Shown here: one piece after another, positions 1-8,035 of the stretch | Numbering within the stretch: the first letter of the stretch is position 1 | How the letters are laid out: every line of letters starts with the position of its first letter | Assembly: GCA_016342655.1 (NCBI GenBank) | Contig: JAEINL010000001.1 | Span: forward strand, 62,001-126,000 | Length of the DNA stretch: 64,000 nucleotides | Source: Sphaerochaeta sp. | Lineage (GTDB): Bacteria > Spirochaetota > Spirochaetia > Sphaerochaetales > Sphaerochaetaceae | Direction of reading: 5' to 3' | Notes under the pieces: model-generated | Database searches by the model: none | Told to the model about the DNA's origin: nothing | The model's input: only the letters and a program-made list of their open reading frames with translations | Position numbers and translations under genes: made by a program

Positions 1-336
1 CAAGAAGGTAGCATCAACTTTTCCAGAAAAGTATCCAGCGATAAAACCTAGAAGCACACCCAATACTGTTGAGACAATGGAGGTCATGAGGGCAACAGTA
101 AGGATTGACCTGCTTCCATATACAATTCTCGATAGGATATCACGACCCATGCTGTCGGTGCCCAACAGGTGTCCAGCTTTACCAGGGGCTGTCATCTGAT
201 TAGCAGAATCCATGGCTGTATGCGTATGACTCACAATAAGCGGGCCAAAAATTGCTATACCTATCCATAGGACTAAAATTGTAATCCCTATAATTGCAAG
301 GGGGTTTTTTTTCAATTGAAACATAAAGTATTTCAT
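1..336 (-). CDS. ABC transporter permease, DppC/OppC type (partial, cut by window edge)
   Basis: This is the first 112 codons of an inner-membrane permease subunit of a peptide/nickel-type ABC importer; the rest lies left of the window. It opens with a short basic segment (MKYFMFQLKKN) and one strongly hydrophobic helix at about residues 13-32. A periplasmic stretch with LLGTDSMGRDILSR follows, which is the conserved GTDxxGRD block of the DppC/OppC family just before the transmembrane permease domain, and a second helix begins near residue 80. Its ATG shares one base with the TAA of the upstream permease gene (TAATG), so the two are translationally coupled in one operon. Family assignment is firm; the substrate cannot be read from the sequence. 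Confidence 0.88.
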   Translation of the reverse strand, partial: MKYFMFQLKKNPLAIIGITILVLWIGIAIFGPLIVSHTHTAMDSANQMTAPGKAGHLLGTDSMGRDILSRIVYGSRSILTVALMTSIVSTVLGVLLGFIAGYFSGKVDATFL

Positions 337-1304
337 TATTTCTGACCTCCTTGTAATCGGACTCTTGGATTGAGATAGCTGTACAGGATATCTGTCGTCA
401 TTGTTGAAAGGGAGAAGATGACGGTAATCAACAGGACGCACGCCTCAATGAGGGGAACGTCTCGCGTCTTGATCGCAGTCATCAGCAAACTGCCCATCCC
501 TGGGAATCCAAAGAGCGTTTCCACGACGACAAGGCCTCCGAACAACCAACCCATATTCATGCCAATGATCGTGATCGTAGGCAATAGGGCGTTCTTCAGG
601 GCATGTCTGAAGATTACATACTTGCGTGGCATTCCCTTCAGTACGGCTGCCCTGATATAGTCAGAATGCATAACCTGGATCATGGAGGAACGTTGCATTC
701 TGGATACATACCCAAACATGACAAAGGTTATGGATAGGGCAGGCATTATCAGAATTTCCAGGTTGCTGAACAGGCTTTCCCCTATGGGGATGACACTGAC
801 TATGGGTAACCATTTCAGCTGTACACCGAAGACGGTGATAAGGAAAACTCCGGAGACAAACTCTGGTAAGGCCATGGTAGCCAAACCAAAGAACGAAATT
901 ATTGAGTCTGTGGGTTTGTTCTCCTTTACTCCTGCCAACACGCCAAAAAACATGGAGAGCGGTACAAAGATAAGAAATGCTGCCAAGGCGAGAATCATGG
1001 AATGTCCTACCCGACGCCAGAGAATCGAATTGATCGAAACCCCTTGCATATAGATGGAATCGCCAAGATCACCGGTGACAACCCCTCCAACCCAACGAAA
1101 GTACCGTTGGAGTACAGGATCGTTAAGCCCCCTTGCTTCACGAAGGGCAGCGACTGCCTCGTCAGTGGCACTCTGTCCCAAAATCATCTGGGCGACATCT
1201 CCTGGCATGATCTCTACCAGCATGAAGATGATGAAGGACATAACGGCCAGGGTCACAAGTAGTGACCCCAGCCTCTTTATAAGAATACTTAGTGTTCTGT
1301 TCAT
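336..1304 (-). CDS. ABC transporter permease, DppB/OppB type
   Basis: Integral membrane permease (322 aa) of a peptide/nickel-type ABC importer, forming the channel with the DppC-type partner encoded next. It has an N-terminal helix at about 13-33, the family block GLNDPVLQRYFRW, and then about five further helices. The cytoplasmic loop SRMQRSSMIQVMHSDYIRAAVLKGM followed by RHALKNALLP is the EAA-type motif that docks the ATPase. Length is normal for the family. The start ATG overlaps the TGA of the upstream binding-protein gene by four bases (ATGA), and its stop overlaps the next permease start. No ATPase gene lies in the window; one is expected beyond position 1. The substrate is unknown, although peptides or oligosaccharides are typical for this family. 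Confidence 0.93.
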   Translation of the reverse strand: MNRTLSILIKRLGSLLVTLAVMSFIIFMLVEIMPGDVAQMILGQSATDEAVAALREARGLNDPVLQRYFRWVGGVVTGDLGDSIYMQGVSINSILWRRVGHSMILALAAFLIFVPLSMFFGVLAGVKENKPTDSIISFFGLATMALPEFVSGVFLITVFGVQLKWLPIVSVIPIGESLFSNLEILIMPALSITFVMFGYVSRMQRSSMIQVMHSDYIRAAVLKGMPRKYVIFRHALKNALLPTITIIGMNMGWLFGGLVVVETLFGFPGMGSLLMTAIKTRDVPLIEACVLLITVIFSLSTMTTDILYSYLNPRVRLQGGQK

Positions 1305-2812
1305 TTTATATCTGTGTATTTGTACTGAGGAATCATTGTCAATGGTTGTTTGTAGTCAATGATACTATCGTTGATAGCTACAAGGTAAGGTACCTGCAAA
1401 TTCAACAGTGAACCTTCCTCATAGAAAACTTCCTGTAAGTCGTGGTAGAACCCAAGTCTTTTCGCTTCATCACTCTCGGCAGTAATCTTATCAATAAGAG
1501 TATTGATACGAGGATTATCCAAGTGTGATTCATTCCAAGGCCCACCGCCTCTGAAGGCAAGTGCCAAGAGCATGGAGGGATCTATCCGTCCACCCCATCC
1601 AGTGATGGATGTAGGGACATTGAGCCAGTACTGGGAAAGGTACACGTCTCGAGTAAAACCCTTGAGATCTAAATTAAAACCTGCAGGAGCAGCGAGTTCC
1701 TTAAGGGTCTGAGCAAGTTCCTTTCCAAATGGGTGATCAGAAGCATAATACACTTCAACTTTTACCCCATTGGGATACCCTGCTTCAGCGAGCAAGGCCT
1801 TGGCTTTCTCAATGTCACGTCCTCGTAGGGGAATTTCCTTATACTCTGCAAGCATGTTCATGATGGGAGTCTCATTGTATTCGGCCCCTGAACCAAGATC
1901 CATCTGTGTCACACTCTTAGCAAGAATCTGAGGATCCATAGCATATTTGAGGGCAAGACGGACACGGTTGTCATCCCAAGGCTTCATATCAACATTCATG
2001 GCAATGAATCGTTGTTCCTGATAAGGGGAGATAACGCTTAGGCCCTCAATCTCAGAAAGCCTTTTCTTTATGACTGGGGTTAAAAAGGGGACCACGTCTA
2101 CACGGTCAGCTTCCAACATTGATACACTGGCATCGATGTCACCTACAAAATAGATCTGGATCTTATCGACTTTAGGAAGGGTGGGGTCCCAGTAGTTGGG
2201 GTTTTTCACCATGACGATAGACTCTTTGGGAATATACTGGCTTTTCATGAACGGACCGGTTCCCATCGGGTTTGATTCGCCAGATTGGGCGTAATCATAG
2301 TCACTGGAAAGCATAGCCATGTTGTAGTCAGTCATCAGATAGATGAAGGTAGGCCGTGCTTCCTTCAGATTCATGATTACTGTGTACTTGTCTGGAGTCT
2401 CAATTGATCCGACAACACTAAAGTCATTTTTCTTCAGGTGTCCAATTGCAGGGTCCTGTGTGCGTTCGATGGTATACCTGACATCATCAGCATCGAAGGC
2501 CGATCCATCATGGAAGGTGACTCCTTCACGCAATTTGAAAGTCCATTTTTTCCCGCCATCTGTCGACCATTCTGTTGCCAACACAGGATCAAGTTCTCCT
2601 GTTTCGGCATTGATCTCTACAAGATACTCGTACATCGAGCTGTTCATGGAAAAGACCTGACCATCCCAGACGCCAGGAGTTATAAGCCCTGGTACCTGTT
2701 CAGCTATCCTTATGACTTTTTCTGTGGATTTTACTTCCTTATCACCTTTAGCAAATACGGGAAGAGCTATTAGCACAACAATTAGAAACACAAATAGTGC
2801 TTTTCGTTTCAT
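1301..2812 (-). CDS. Extracellular solute-binding protein, family 5 (peptide/nickel type), copy 1
   Basis: Periplasmic substrate-capture protein (503 aa) for the adjoining DppBC-type permeases. It has a Sec signal peptide (MKRKALFVFLIVVLIALPVFA) with no lipobox cysteine. The SBP_bac_5 core follows, including WTFKLREGVTFHDGSAFDADDV near residue 95 and the NPNYWDP block near 205. An ATG twelve bases upstream gives MEVY, but the GGAGGT ribosome site lies inside those codons, so I choose the ATG at 2812. The protein is closely similar along its whole length to the product encoded just upstream (3536-5050). Its promoter and ribosome site are also nearly copied, which points to tandem duplication. 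The gene ends in an ATGA overlap with the permease gene, so this copy is the one coupled to the transporter. Confidence 0.93.
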   Translation of the reverse strand: MKRKALFVFLIVVLIALPVFAKGDKEVKSTEKVIRIAEQVPGLITPGVWDGQVFSMNSSMYEYLVEINAETGELDPVLATEWSTDGGKKWTFKLREGVTFHDGSAFDADDVRYTIERTQDPAIGHLKKNDFSVVGSIETPDKYTVIMNLKEARPTFIYLMTDYNMAMLSSDYDYAQSGESNPMGTGPFMKSQYIPKESIVMVKNPNYWDPTLPKVDKIQIYFVGDIDASVSMLEADRVDVVPFLTPVIKKRLSEIEGLSVISPYQEQRFIAMNVDMKPWDDNRVRLALKYAMDPQILAKSVTQMDLGSGAEYNETPIMNMLAEYKEIPLRGRDIEKAKALLAEAGYPNGVKVEVYYASDHPFGKELAQTLKELAAPAGFNLDLKGFTRDVYLSQYWLNVPTSITGWGGRIDPSMLLALAFRGGGPWNESHLDNPRINTLIDKITAESDEAKRLGFYHDLQEVFYEEGSLLNLQVPYLVAINDSIIDYKQPLTMIPQYKYTDIK

Positions 2813-2929
2813 ATATACCTCCATAAAACGTTTGTAGGTTCCAGAGCATGTACTAGTATAGATATTGGAAATTTGAAAATATTTCCTATTCGTACATGGT
2901 TAGTCTCAAGAACTGAAACCGACAACTTA

Positions 2930-2958
2930 ATTAAACTTGGAGAATGGCACTTTGTCAA
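2930..2958 (-). promoter_or_regulatory. Sigma70 promoter of SBP copy 1 with conserved operator half-site
   Basis: On the minus strand, TTGACA (2953-2958) is followed by a 17-base spacer and TTTAAT (2930-2935). Directly downstream is GTTGTCGGTTTCAG (about 2913-2926), which is identical at the same place in the promoter of copy 2 although much of the surrounding intergenic sequence differs. Conservation of that block beyond the core promoter suggests a regulator site overlapping the transcription start. An AAACGTTT palindrome (2826-2833) sits just before the ribosome site in both copies. Confidence 0.7.
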
Positions 2959-3463
2959 GCCCATACAATGTATAAAATAAGTCAATTTTAAGGTAAAAAT
3001 ACATCAGTATATGAAGCTTGAAAAACAGTATTCTCTTCGTGTTTGTACGTGCATTATTTCTTGTATTTTTTTGTGTTTACCTGATAAAACGGAAAATATT
3101 TTACTTGGATTGAATCTTTAGTAGAAACAACACCTTGCATTACAATGAATAAAAAAAGCTATCTTATGTAAGGATATCCTATTACTACTAATTGCAAGAA
3201 AAAATTATCTCTACTCTCCAAAAAAAGTATTACACTACGTATTGCAGAGAATAATCGCATATAATTCTTAAAAAAATGAGCCACAAAAATATTCAAAAAA
3301 CAACAATAGTGTTGAGATGCTTGTACTATTTTTAAGGTTGTGTTCAAACAATGCAGGGTTAAGAATGTTGCATTCAGTCATGGATGATTCTCGTATTGCC
3401 CACCCACAACTTGGTATATCTGTTGTTTTGGTGAGTTTTTGCTCGGAAACCCTAGATGAAACA

Positions 3464-3497
3464 ACAGCTCAAACCCAACGAGGCAGGTCTGAGCTGT
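3464..3497 (-). terminator. Probable terminator after SBP copy 2
   Basis: The perfect 8-base arms ACAGCTCA (3464-3471) and TGAGCTGT (3490-3497) can be extended inward by a few pairs. On the minus strand the stem is followed by a moderately T-rich stretch (TGTTTC). It lies about 40 bases past the stop of SBP copy 2, so it probably separates the two binding-protein transcription units. Confidence 0.5.
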
Positions 3498-3535
3498 GAG
3501 AGTATTCCTACGACAAGCGTAAGAAACCCTGTGAA

Positions 3536-5050
3536 TTACTCAATGATATCTGTGTACTTGAGCTGTGTAATGAATGTGACTGGCTGAATAAACTCAGAAA
3601 TACGGGTATTGATTGCGACTAGGTAAGGAACCTGCAAGCTCATCAACCCACCTTCCGCATAGAAGATATCCTGAATCTCATCATAATAGACCTGTCGTTT
3701 ATCCTTATCAACTTCCATAGATATCTTATCTATGAGGTCGTTTACCTTAGGATCATCAATATGCAGCTCATTCCAAGGGGCCCCACCTCTGAAAGCGTAT
3801 GAAAGGAACATATAGGGATCGATGCGACCACCCCAACCGGTGAGCATGATAGGCACATCAAGCCAGTACTGGGAGAGGTAGACATCACGGGTGAATCCCT
3901 TGAGCTTGATATCAATGCCAGCAGGAGCAGCCAGTTCCTTGACGGTCTGGGCCATATCCTTGCTGAAAGGGTGGTCAGTGGCGTAGTACAGTTCACTGGT
4001 GACCCCGTTGGGGTAACCGGCTTCTGCAAGCAGTGCCTTTGACTTCGCGATATCACGCTGTCGCAACGGAAGTTCCTTGTACTCGGCAAGCATGTTCATG
4101 ATGGGGGTTTCACAGTATTCGGTTCCCTGTCCAAGGTTCATCTGCGTAACGATTTTAGCTAATACATTGGGATCCATTGCATATTTGAATGCAAGGCGAG
4201 CCCGTTTGTCATCCCAAGGTTTCTCATCATAGTTCAATGCAACGAGTCGCATTTCCTGGAATGGACTTATGACGGTAAGCTCATCAACTTTTTCAAGACG
4301 ATTGCTTATTATCGGGGTAACATAGGTGACAATATCTACCTTATCAGCTTCAAGCATGGATATGCTTGCCTCAATGTCAGCTACAAAATAGATAAGCACC
4401 TTATCGGTCTTAGGAAGGGCAGGATCCCAATAGTTGGGATTCTTCACCATGGCAATAGATTCCTTGGGAATGTACTGGCTGTTCATGAATGGGCCTGTTC
4501 CCATTGGCTTTGATTCGCCTAACTTGGCATAATCATAGTCACTGGAAAGCATGGGCATGTTGTAGTCAGTCATCAGATAGATGAAGGTAGGTCGTGCTTC
4601 CTTCAGGTTAAGGATTACTGTGTACTTGTCTGGCGTGTCAATTGATTCTACAACAGCAAAGTCATTTTTCTTCAGGTGGCCAATGGCTGGGTCTTGAGTG
4701 CGTTCAATGGTGAACCTGACATCATCAGCATCGAAGGCCGATCCATCATGGAAGGTGACTCCCTCACGTAGCTTGAAGGTCCACTGTTTCCCGTCAGGAG
4801 TTGACCACTTGGTAGCAAGCAAAGGTTCTAGTTCACCAGTCTTTCCATTGATCTGGACAAGATACTCATAGATTGAACTATTTAGGGAGAAGGTTTGCCC
4901 ATCCCAAACACCAGGGGTAATTAGGCCTGGAACATTTTCTGCTATACGAATGACCTTTTCAGCTTTTTTAGCTTCCTTGTCACCTGCTGCAAAAGCTGGC
5001 ATGGCTATCAAGATAGCCAATAGTAAGATGATCAGAGTTTTTCGTTTCAT
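3536..5050 (-). CDS. Extracellular solute-binding protein, family 5 (peptide/nickel type), copy 2
   Basis: Periplasmic binding protein (504 aa) of the same family as its downstream neighbour, with long identical blocks (for example around FHDGSAFDADDV and the KNPNYWDP region). The Sec signal peptide is MKRKTLIILLLAILIAMPAFA. The start is the ATG at 5050, six bases past GGAGG; the in-frame ATG at 5062 would put the ribosome site inside the coding sequence. No permease genes follow this copy directly. It has its own promoter and a probable terminator, so it looks like an additional receptor for the one permease pair, perhaps with a different ligand. Divergence is spread along the gene rather than clustered, which suggests both copies are under selection. 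Confidence 0.92.
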   Translation of the reverse strand: MKRKTLIILLLAILIAMPAFAAGDKEAKKAEKVIRIAENVPGLITPGVWDGQTFSLNSSIYEYLVQINGKTGELEPLLATKWSTPDGKQWTFKLREGVTFHDGSAFDADDVRFTIERTQDPAIGHLKKNDFAVVESIDTPDKYTVILNLKEARPTFIYLMTDYNMPMLSSDYDYAKLGESKPMGTGPFMNSQYIPKESIAMVKNPNYWDPALPKTDKVLIYFVADIEASISMLEADKVDIVTYVTPIISNRLEKVDELTVISPFQEMRLVALNYDEKPWDDKRARLAFKYAMDPNVLAKIVTQMNLGQGTEYCETPIMNMLAEYKELPLRQRDIAKSKALLAEAGYPNGVTSELYYATDHPFSKDMAQTVKELAAPAGIDIKLKGFTRDVYLSQYWLDVPIMLTGWGGRIDPYMFLSYAFRGGAPWNELHIDDPKVNDLIDKISMEVDKDKRQVYYDEIQDIFYAEGGLMSLQVPYLVAINTRISEFIQPVTFITQLKYTDIIE

Positions 5051-5145
5051 ATATACCTCCATAAAACGTTTGGAAGTTTCAGGACAACATACCTACTGTA
5101 GGTAAAAAGGATGACCTACGTATCAAATGTGTTGTTGTCTACTGA

Positions 5146-5187
5146 AACCGACAACTTTATTAAACAAGTAGTATGTCGGTTTGTCAA
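5146..5187 (-). promoter_or_regulatory. Sigma70 promoter of SBP copy 2 inside an inverted-repeat operator
   Basis: Minus strand TTGACA (5182-5187), 17-base spacer, TTTAAT (5159-5164). The 8-base inverted repeat AACCGACA/TGTCGGTT (5146-5153 and 5174-5181) brackets the -10 element: one arm abuts the -35 and the other lies at the start point, with arm centres 28 bp apart. Copy 1 keeps the downstream arm (with flanking GTTGTCGGTTTCAG) but not the upstream one. The geometry suits repression by a dimer pair or a spaced tetramer. The regulator is unknown. Confidence 0.72.
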
Positions 5188-5590
5188 GCCTATATAATAT
5201 AATATTTAAGCAGTATAGACACTGTGAATACTAGGTTTTCCTATGGTAGAAATACGTAAAGAATACCGATTGTCCATGGGGTACATGTTCACATTCCTAT
5301 TCGCAATTTTTGAAGGATATTTTTTCCTTCGAATGGGAAATATATTGTAAAATTCATATAAAAACATATAATAAAACAAAATATAGTTATGAGTTTATCC
5401 ATAAGAAAGAAATGCTAAAAAATCCGGGCAAAATACTTACGAAAATTCTGGAATCTAAAATAGTTGAGCCAAAAATAAACATATCACGGGTATCATGTGC
5501 ATAAGAATGCAGGCCTGAAAAATAAGGTCATTATTATTTTTTATCTTTCACCATTGGCTCTAGTAGCCTGTAAAACCTAATTCTTCAAGG
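5188..5590. other. Intergenic region without a recognisable gene
   Basis: AT-rich sequence upstream of the SBP copy 2 promoter. A short open frame at 5310-5504 is lysine/isoleucine-rich, has no ribosome site and resembles nothing I know. I treat the stretch as non-coding or decayed sequence flanking the transposase remnant. Confidence 0.5.
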
Positions 5591-5948
5591 GGAGGTATCC
5601 GCTTAGCTCCTACTACGTTGCATTCCAGACGCATCTGGTAGCAGCCTACAGTCGTGTGTATGTGATGCGGTTGCACCTAGCTCGATGGTACATACCGATG
5701 GGTGGGGTGGTTACAACAAATTGACGGAACTTGGATATCCACATGAAGTAACAGACATGTCTTCTTCTGATGATCCTGCCCATATTTCCATGCCGGGGGG
5801 GTCATCGGATTGCAAGTCTGTTGAAACGGTGGCTTCTAGGCACTCACTAGGAATCTGTAGCCCAGGGACATCTGCAATCCTATCTTGAAGAGTTCACGTT
5901 CCGATTCAATCGATGTACTTCACGTAGTCGAGGACTTGTTTCCCTATA
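5591..5948 (+). pseudogene. ISXO2/IS1595-family transposase remnant
   Basis: The C-terminal part of a DDE transposase of the ISXO2 (IS1595) type is readable only by changing frame. The frame beginning near 5610 reads CIPDAS...VAPSS, then VHTDGWGGYNKL with an HEV block at 5688-5760, the family's hallmark. After a run of seven G at about 5795-5801 the reading continues one frame over as HRIASLLKRWLLGTH, where a TAG stop replaces the expected glutamine. It then runs through EEFTFRFNR and SRSRG to about 5948. A further frame slip (GIRL) lies near 5594-5605. The N-terminal half and the terminal repeats were not found. The gene is dead; at least two frameshifts and one nonsense codon are visible. 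Confidence 0.85.
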
Positions 5949-5962
5949 TATGGAAACGTGTG

Positions 5963-6607
5963 CTAATCCAAGAGATCTTTTGTCTTTGCAAGGGTATCCT
6001 GATTGCCCACTAGGATAAGAATGTCCAGAACCTCCAAATACAAGTCAGGACCGGGAGACAGTAGGATGGATCCTTGACGGCGTATTGCTATGACAGTTCC
6101 ACCGGTCTTTTGCCAGAATTGTAACGCTCCAAGGCTTTCTCCCACTGCCAATGAACCTTCTTTGATGGTGTACTCATAGGTGGGAAAGGGGTTGCTTGCA
6201 GAGAATCTGTCATTTGCTTCAATGAGATCCTTGGCAAGGGTGAAGAGCTCTTTGTCGACCTGTTCCCTTTCACCCAAGACATGACGAAGCTGGGAGAGCA
6301 ATTTGCGGTTCTCATTGCTCTTTCCATATTTGGTTATAAACTTTTTCGCATTATCACGGGAAACGACAGAAACGCCCTTGCTGTGCTTTACTTCGACAAC
6401 CTCCATCTCTTCCAGTAGGGAGAAGGAGCGGCGGATCGTCTCAGGTGATACCCCATATTCACTGGACATGACAGACCGGCCAGAGAGTCTGACACCCTCG
6501 GCAATCTCACGCCTTACGATACGATTGGCGATATCAAGGGCTATTTTTTCATATACAGCCATGCTCTCATGACGTTTGCGTGGGGAAGGAAGGATGTTGG
6601 TTTCCAT
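5963..6607 (-). CDS. GntR-type regulator with C-terminal RCK_C (TrkA-C) domain, BusR-like
   Basis: Transcription regulator of 214 aa. Residues about 17-78 form a GntR winged helix (YEKIALDIANRI..., EYGVSPETIRRSFSLLEEMEVV). A helical linker at about 85-125 (KKFITKYG... LLSQLRHVLGEREQVDKELF) looks like a coiled coil. The C-terminal ~75 residues (EGSLAVGESLGALQFWQKTGGTVIAIRRQGSILLSPGPD) match the RCK_C/TrkA-C fold. The same order of modules is known from BusR, the c-di-AMP-responsive repressor of osmolyte uptake in Gram-positive bacteria. That homology supports a small-ligand sensor here, but the ligand is inference. The start may be the internal ATG at 6562 (MAVYEK). It lies 42 bases downstream of mazG on the same strand and is probably cotranscribed. 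Confidence 0.8.
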   Translation of the reverse strand: METNILPSPRKRHESMAVYEKIALDIANRIVRREIAEGVRLSGRSVMSSEYGVSPETIRRSFSLLEEMEVVEVKHSKGVSVVSRDNAKKFITKYGKSNENRKLLSQLRHVLGEREQVDKELFTLAKDLIEANDRFSASNPFPTYEYTIKEGSLAVGESLGALQFWQKTGGTVIAIRRQGSILLSPGPDLYLEVLDILILVGNQDTLAKTKDLLD

Positions 6608-6649
6608 TTTCTGTAGTATAGCAGTTAGTCCTTATGGGGGCAATATACG

Positions 6650-7477
6650 CTATTTTTCGCCTTCCTTTACTTCGTCCCAGATTGCATCCATCTCTAAAAA
6701 ATGTGCAGTATCAAGCGGAATATCCCGAGTATTACAGATTTTACTCAATGCATTGAACCGTCTTTTCATCTTCATATTGGAGCGGTGCAACGCTACAGAG
6801 GGAGATATCTTCAGATAGCGTGCAAGGTTTACCACAGCAAAGAGAAGGTCGCCAACTTCCATCTCCACTTCTTCCTGGTTACGATTGAGCTCTGTATCGG
6901 CCTCTATGACTTCATCAAGCTCTTCGCGCACCTTATCTATGACTCCTAGCTGGTCTGGCCAATCAAAGCCCACCTTGCGTATTTTCTTCTGTATCTCGTT
7001 GGCCATCTCCAAGGGAGGCAGTGAAGAGGGAACCCGGCTGAAGAAATCATCCTCGTTGGCTGTCTTTCCTTCCACCTCAACTTTGATCTTGTTCCAGAGG
7101 TCTAGCACTTCAGTGCTGTTTTCAGCCTGCGCATCACCAAAGACATGGGGATGTCTCCTGATGAGTTTCTGACAGACATCATTGATCGCCCCAACAATGG
7201 AGAAGTCCTCATGTTCGTGGTGTATCTCCAGGAGCATCATGACATTGAGGGCGACATCTCCAATTTCCTCTTGCTGCTCAGCCTTGTTGCCTGTAAGGAC
7301 GGCATCAAGATACTCGTACGTCTCGTCCAACAGGGAGGTTGCAACGGTCTTGTTGTCTTGCTCACGGTCCCACGGACAGCCGTCTTTACTTCTGAGCAAG
7401 GTTACAATGGTAAAGAGCTGCATAAGTGCAGAACTCAAGTCTGTGGTTTGTTTGTAGGTATATTCGATCATGTGCAA
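6650..7477 (-). CDS. mazG: Nucleoside triphosphate pyrophosphohydrolase MazG
   Basis: House-cleaning NTP pyrophosphatase of 275 aa, hydrolysing (d)NTPs to monophosphates plus pyrophosphate. Two tandem MazG domains are visible. The first holds LRSKDGCPWDREQ, the helical metal-binding pattern DETYEYLDAV and EEIGDVALNVMML; the second has EELDEVIEAD and EEVEMEVGDLLFAVVNLAR. These acidic clusters are the catalytic EExxE/ExxD motifs. Length is normal for the two-domain form. An ATG two codons in (7471, MIEY) is an alternative start. The gene is transcribed divergently from the YtrA-type regulator and is followed by the GntR/RCK_C gene. Confidence 0.93.
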   Translation of the reverse strand: MHMIEYTYKQTTDLSSALMQLFTIVTLLRSKDGCPWDREQDNKTVATSLLDETYEYLDAVLTGNKAEQQEEIGDVALNVMMLLEIHHEHEDFSIVGAINDVCQKLIRRHPHVFGDAQAENSTEVLDLWNKIKVEVEGKTANEDDFFSRVPSSLPPLEMANEIQKKIRKVGFDWPDQLGVIDKVREELDEVIEADTELNRNQEEVEMEVGDLLFAVVNLARYLKISPSVALHRSNMKMKRRFNALSKICNTRDIPLDTAHFLEMDAIWDEVKEGEK

Positions 7478-7502
7478 CAGTATACCTAAAACAAACTAAA
7501 GG

Positions 7503-7540
7503 TTGCAATCAGATTCAATACGTTTATACTGTATATATAC
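7503..7540 (+). promoter_or_regulatory. Promoter of the YtrA-type regulator with GTATATATAC palindrome
   Basis: TTGCAA (7503-7508), 16-base spacer and TATACT (7525-7530) give a plausible sigma70 promoter. The 10-base palindrome GTATATATAC (7531-7540) covers the expected start point, directly before the GGAG ribosome site. That is the usual place for an autorepression site of a GntR-family regulator. Confidence 0.5.
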
Positions 7541-7552
7541 GGAGTAAGTACA

Positions 7553-7939
7553 ATGAATCTATTGCCGAAGACAGAAGACAACAAGCCCATCTATCAACAG
7601 ATTGTAGACCATGTAAAGAAACTGATTACAACAGGAGAAATGGGTATAGGGTCCAAACTTCCCTCGATCCGCCACCTGGCCAGAGAACTGGAAGTCAGCT
7701 CCATCACCACAAAACGTGCGTATGAGGAATTGGAAAGGGAAAACTTCATCACTACAGTTCCCAGCAAAGGAAGCTTTGTGGCTGAAAGGGACCTGGACCA
7801 GGTCAAGGAAGAGTACCTGAAGAAGATTGAGATACTCTTGAGAAAGATTATGCTGCTGAGCGAGTTCTGTGGCCTGACTGAAGGAGAGCTGGCGATGATG
7901 TTCCATCTGTTGAGGGTTAAGGATGGGAAGGCACTCTAA
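7553..7939 (+). CDS. GntR-family regulator, YtrA subfamily
   Basis: Small transcription regulator of 128 aa. The winged-helix domain fills residues 10-76 (KPIYQQIVDHVKKLI, GSKLPSIRHLARELEVSS, TTKRAYEELERENFI, GKGSFVAE-like turn). A short helical tail of about 45 residues follows, instead of the large FadR or HutC ligand domain, and this defines the YtrA subfamily. GGAG lies eight bases before the ATG. YtrA-type genes usually lead an ABC-exporter operon, but here the gene is alone, with a minus-strand lipoprotein gene after it. Its regulon is therefore not evident; self-regulation is the simplest reading. Confidence 0.9.
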   Translation: MNLLPKTEDNKPIYQQIVDHVKKLITTGEMGIGSKLPSIRHLARELEVSSITTKRAYEELERENFITTVPSKGSFVAERDLDQVKEEYLKKIEILLRKIMLLSEFCGLTEGELAMMFHLLRVKDGKAL

Positions 7940-8035
7940 GGATAATGGGTATTCTTTGTTGTGTGATTGGTTTCTAGTTAACAGAATATATATTATTCAC
8001 AAGTAAGCATCTTTTTTGAAACGTAAATAATCAGG

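Larger units (their letters stand above)
2825..3535. other. Intergenic region between the two SBP genes
   Basis: About 710 AT-rich bases between SBP copy 1 and SBP copy 2. It holds the copy-1 promoter at 2930-2958 and a terminator-like hairpin at 3464-3497. The middle (about 3000-3440) contains only short, AT-rich open frames on both strands without ribosome sites or recognisable products. I see no gene there. Confidence 0.6.

Noticed and set aside
2985-3460. Possible small gene or riboswitch between the SBP genes
   Set aside because: Only short AT-rich frames; no conserved aptamer-like helices could be built.
5310-5504. 64-codon open frame in AT-rich intergenic sequence
   Set aside because: Lys/Ile-rich, no ribosome site, nothing recognisable.
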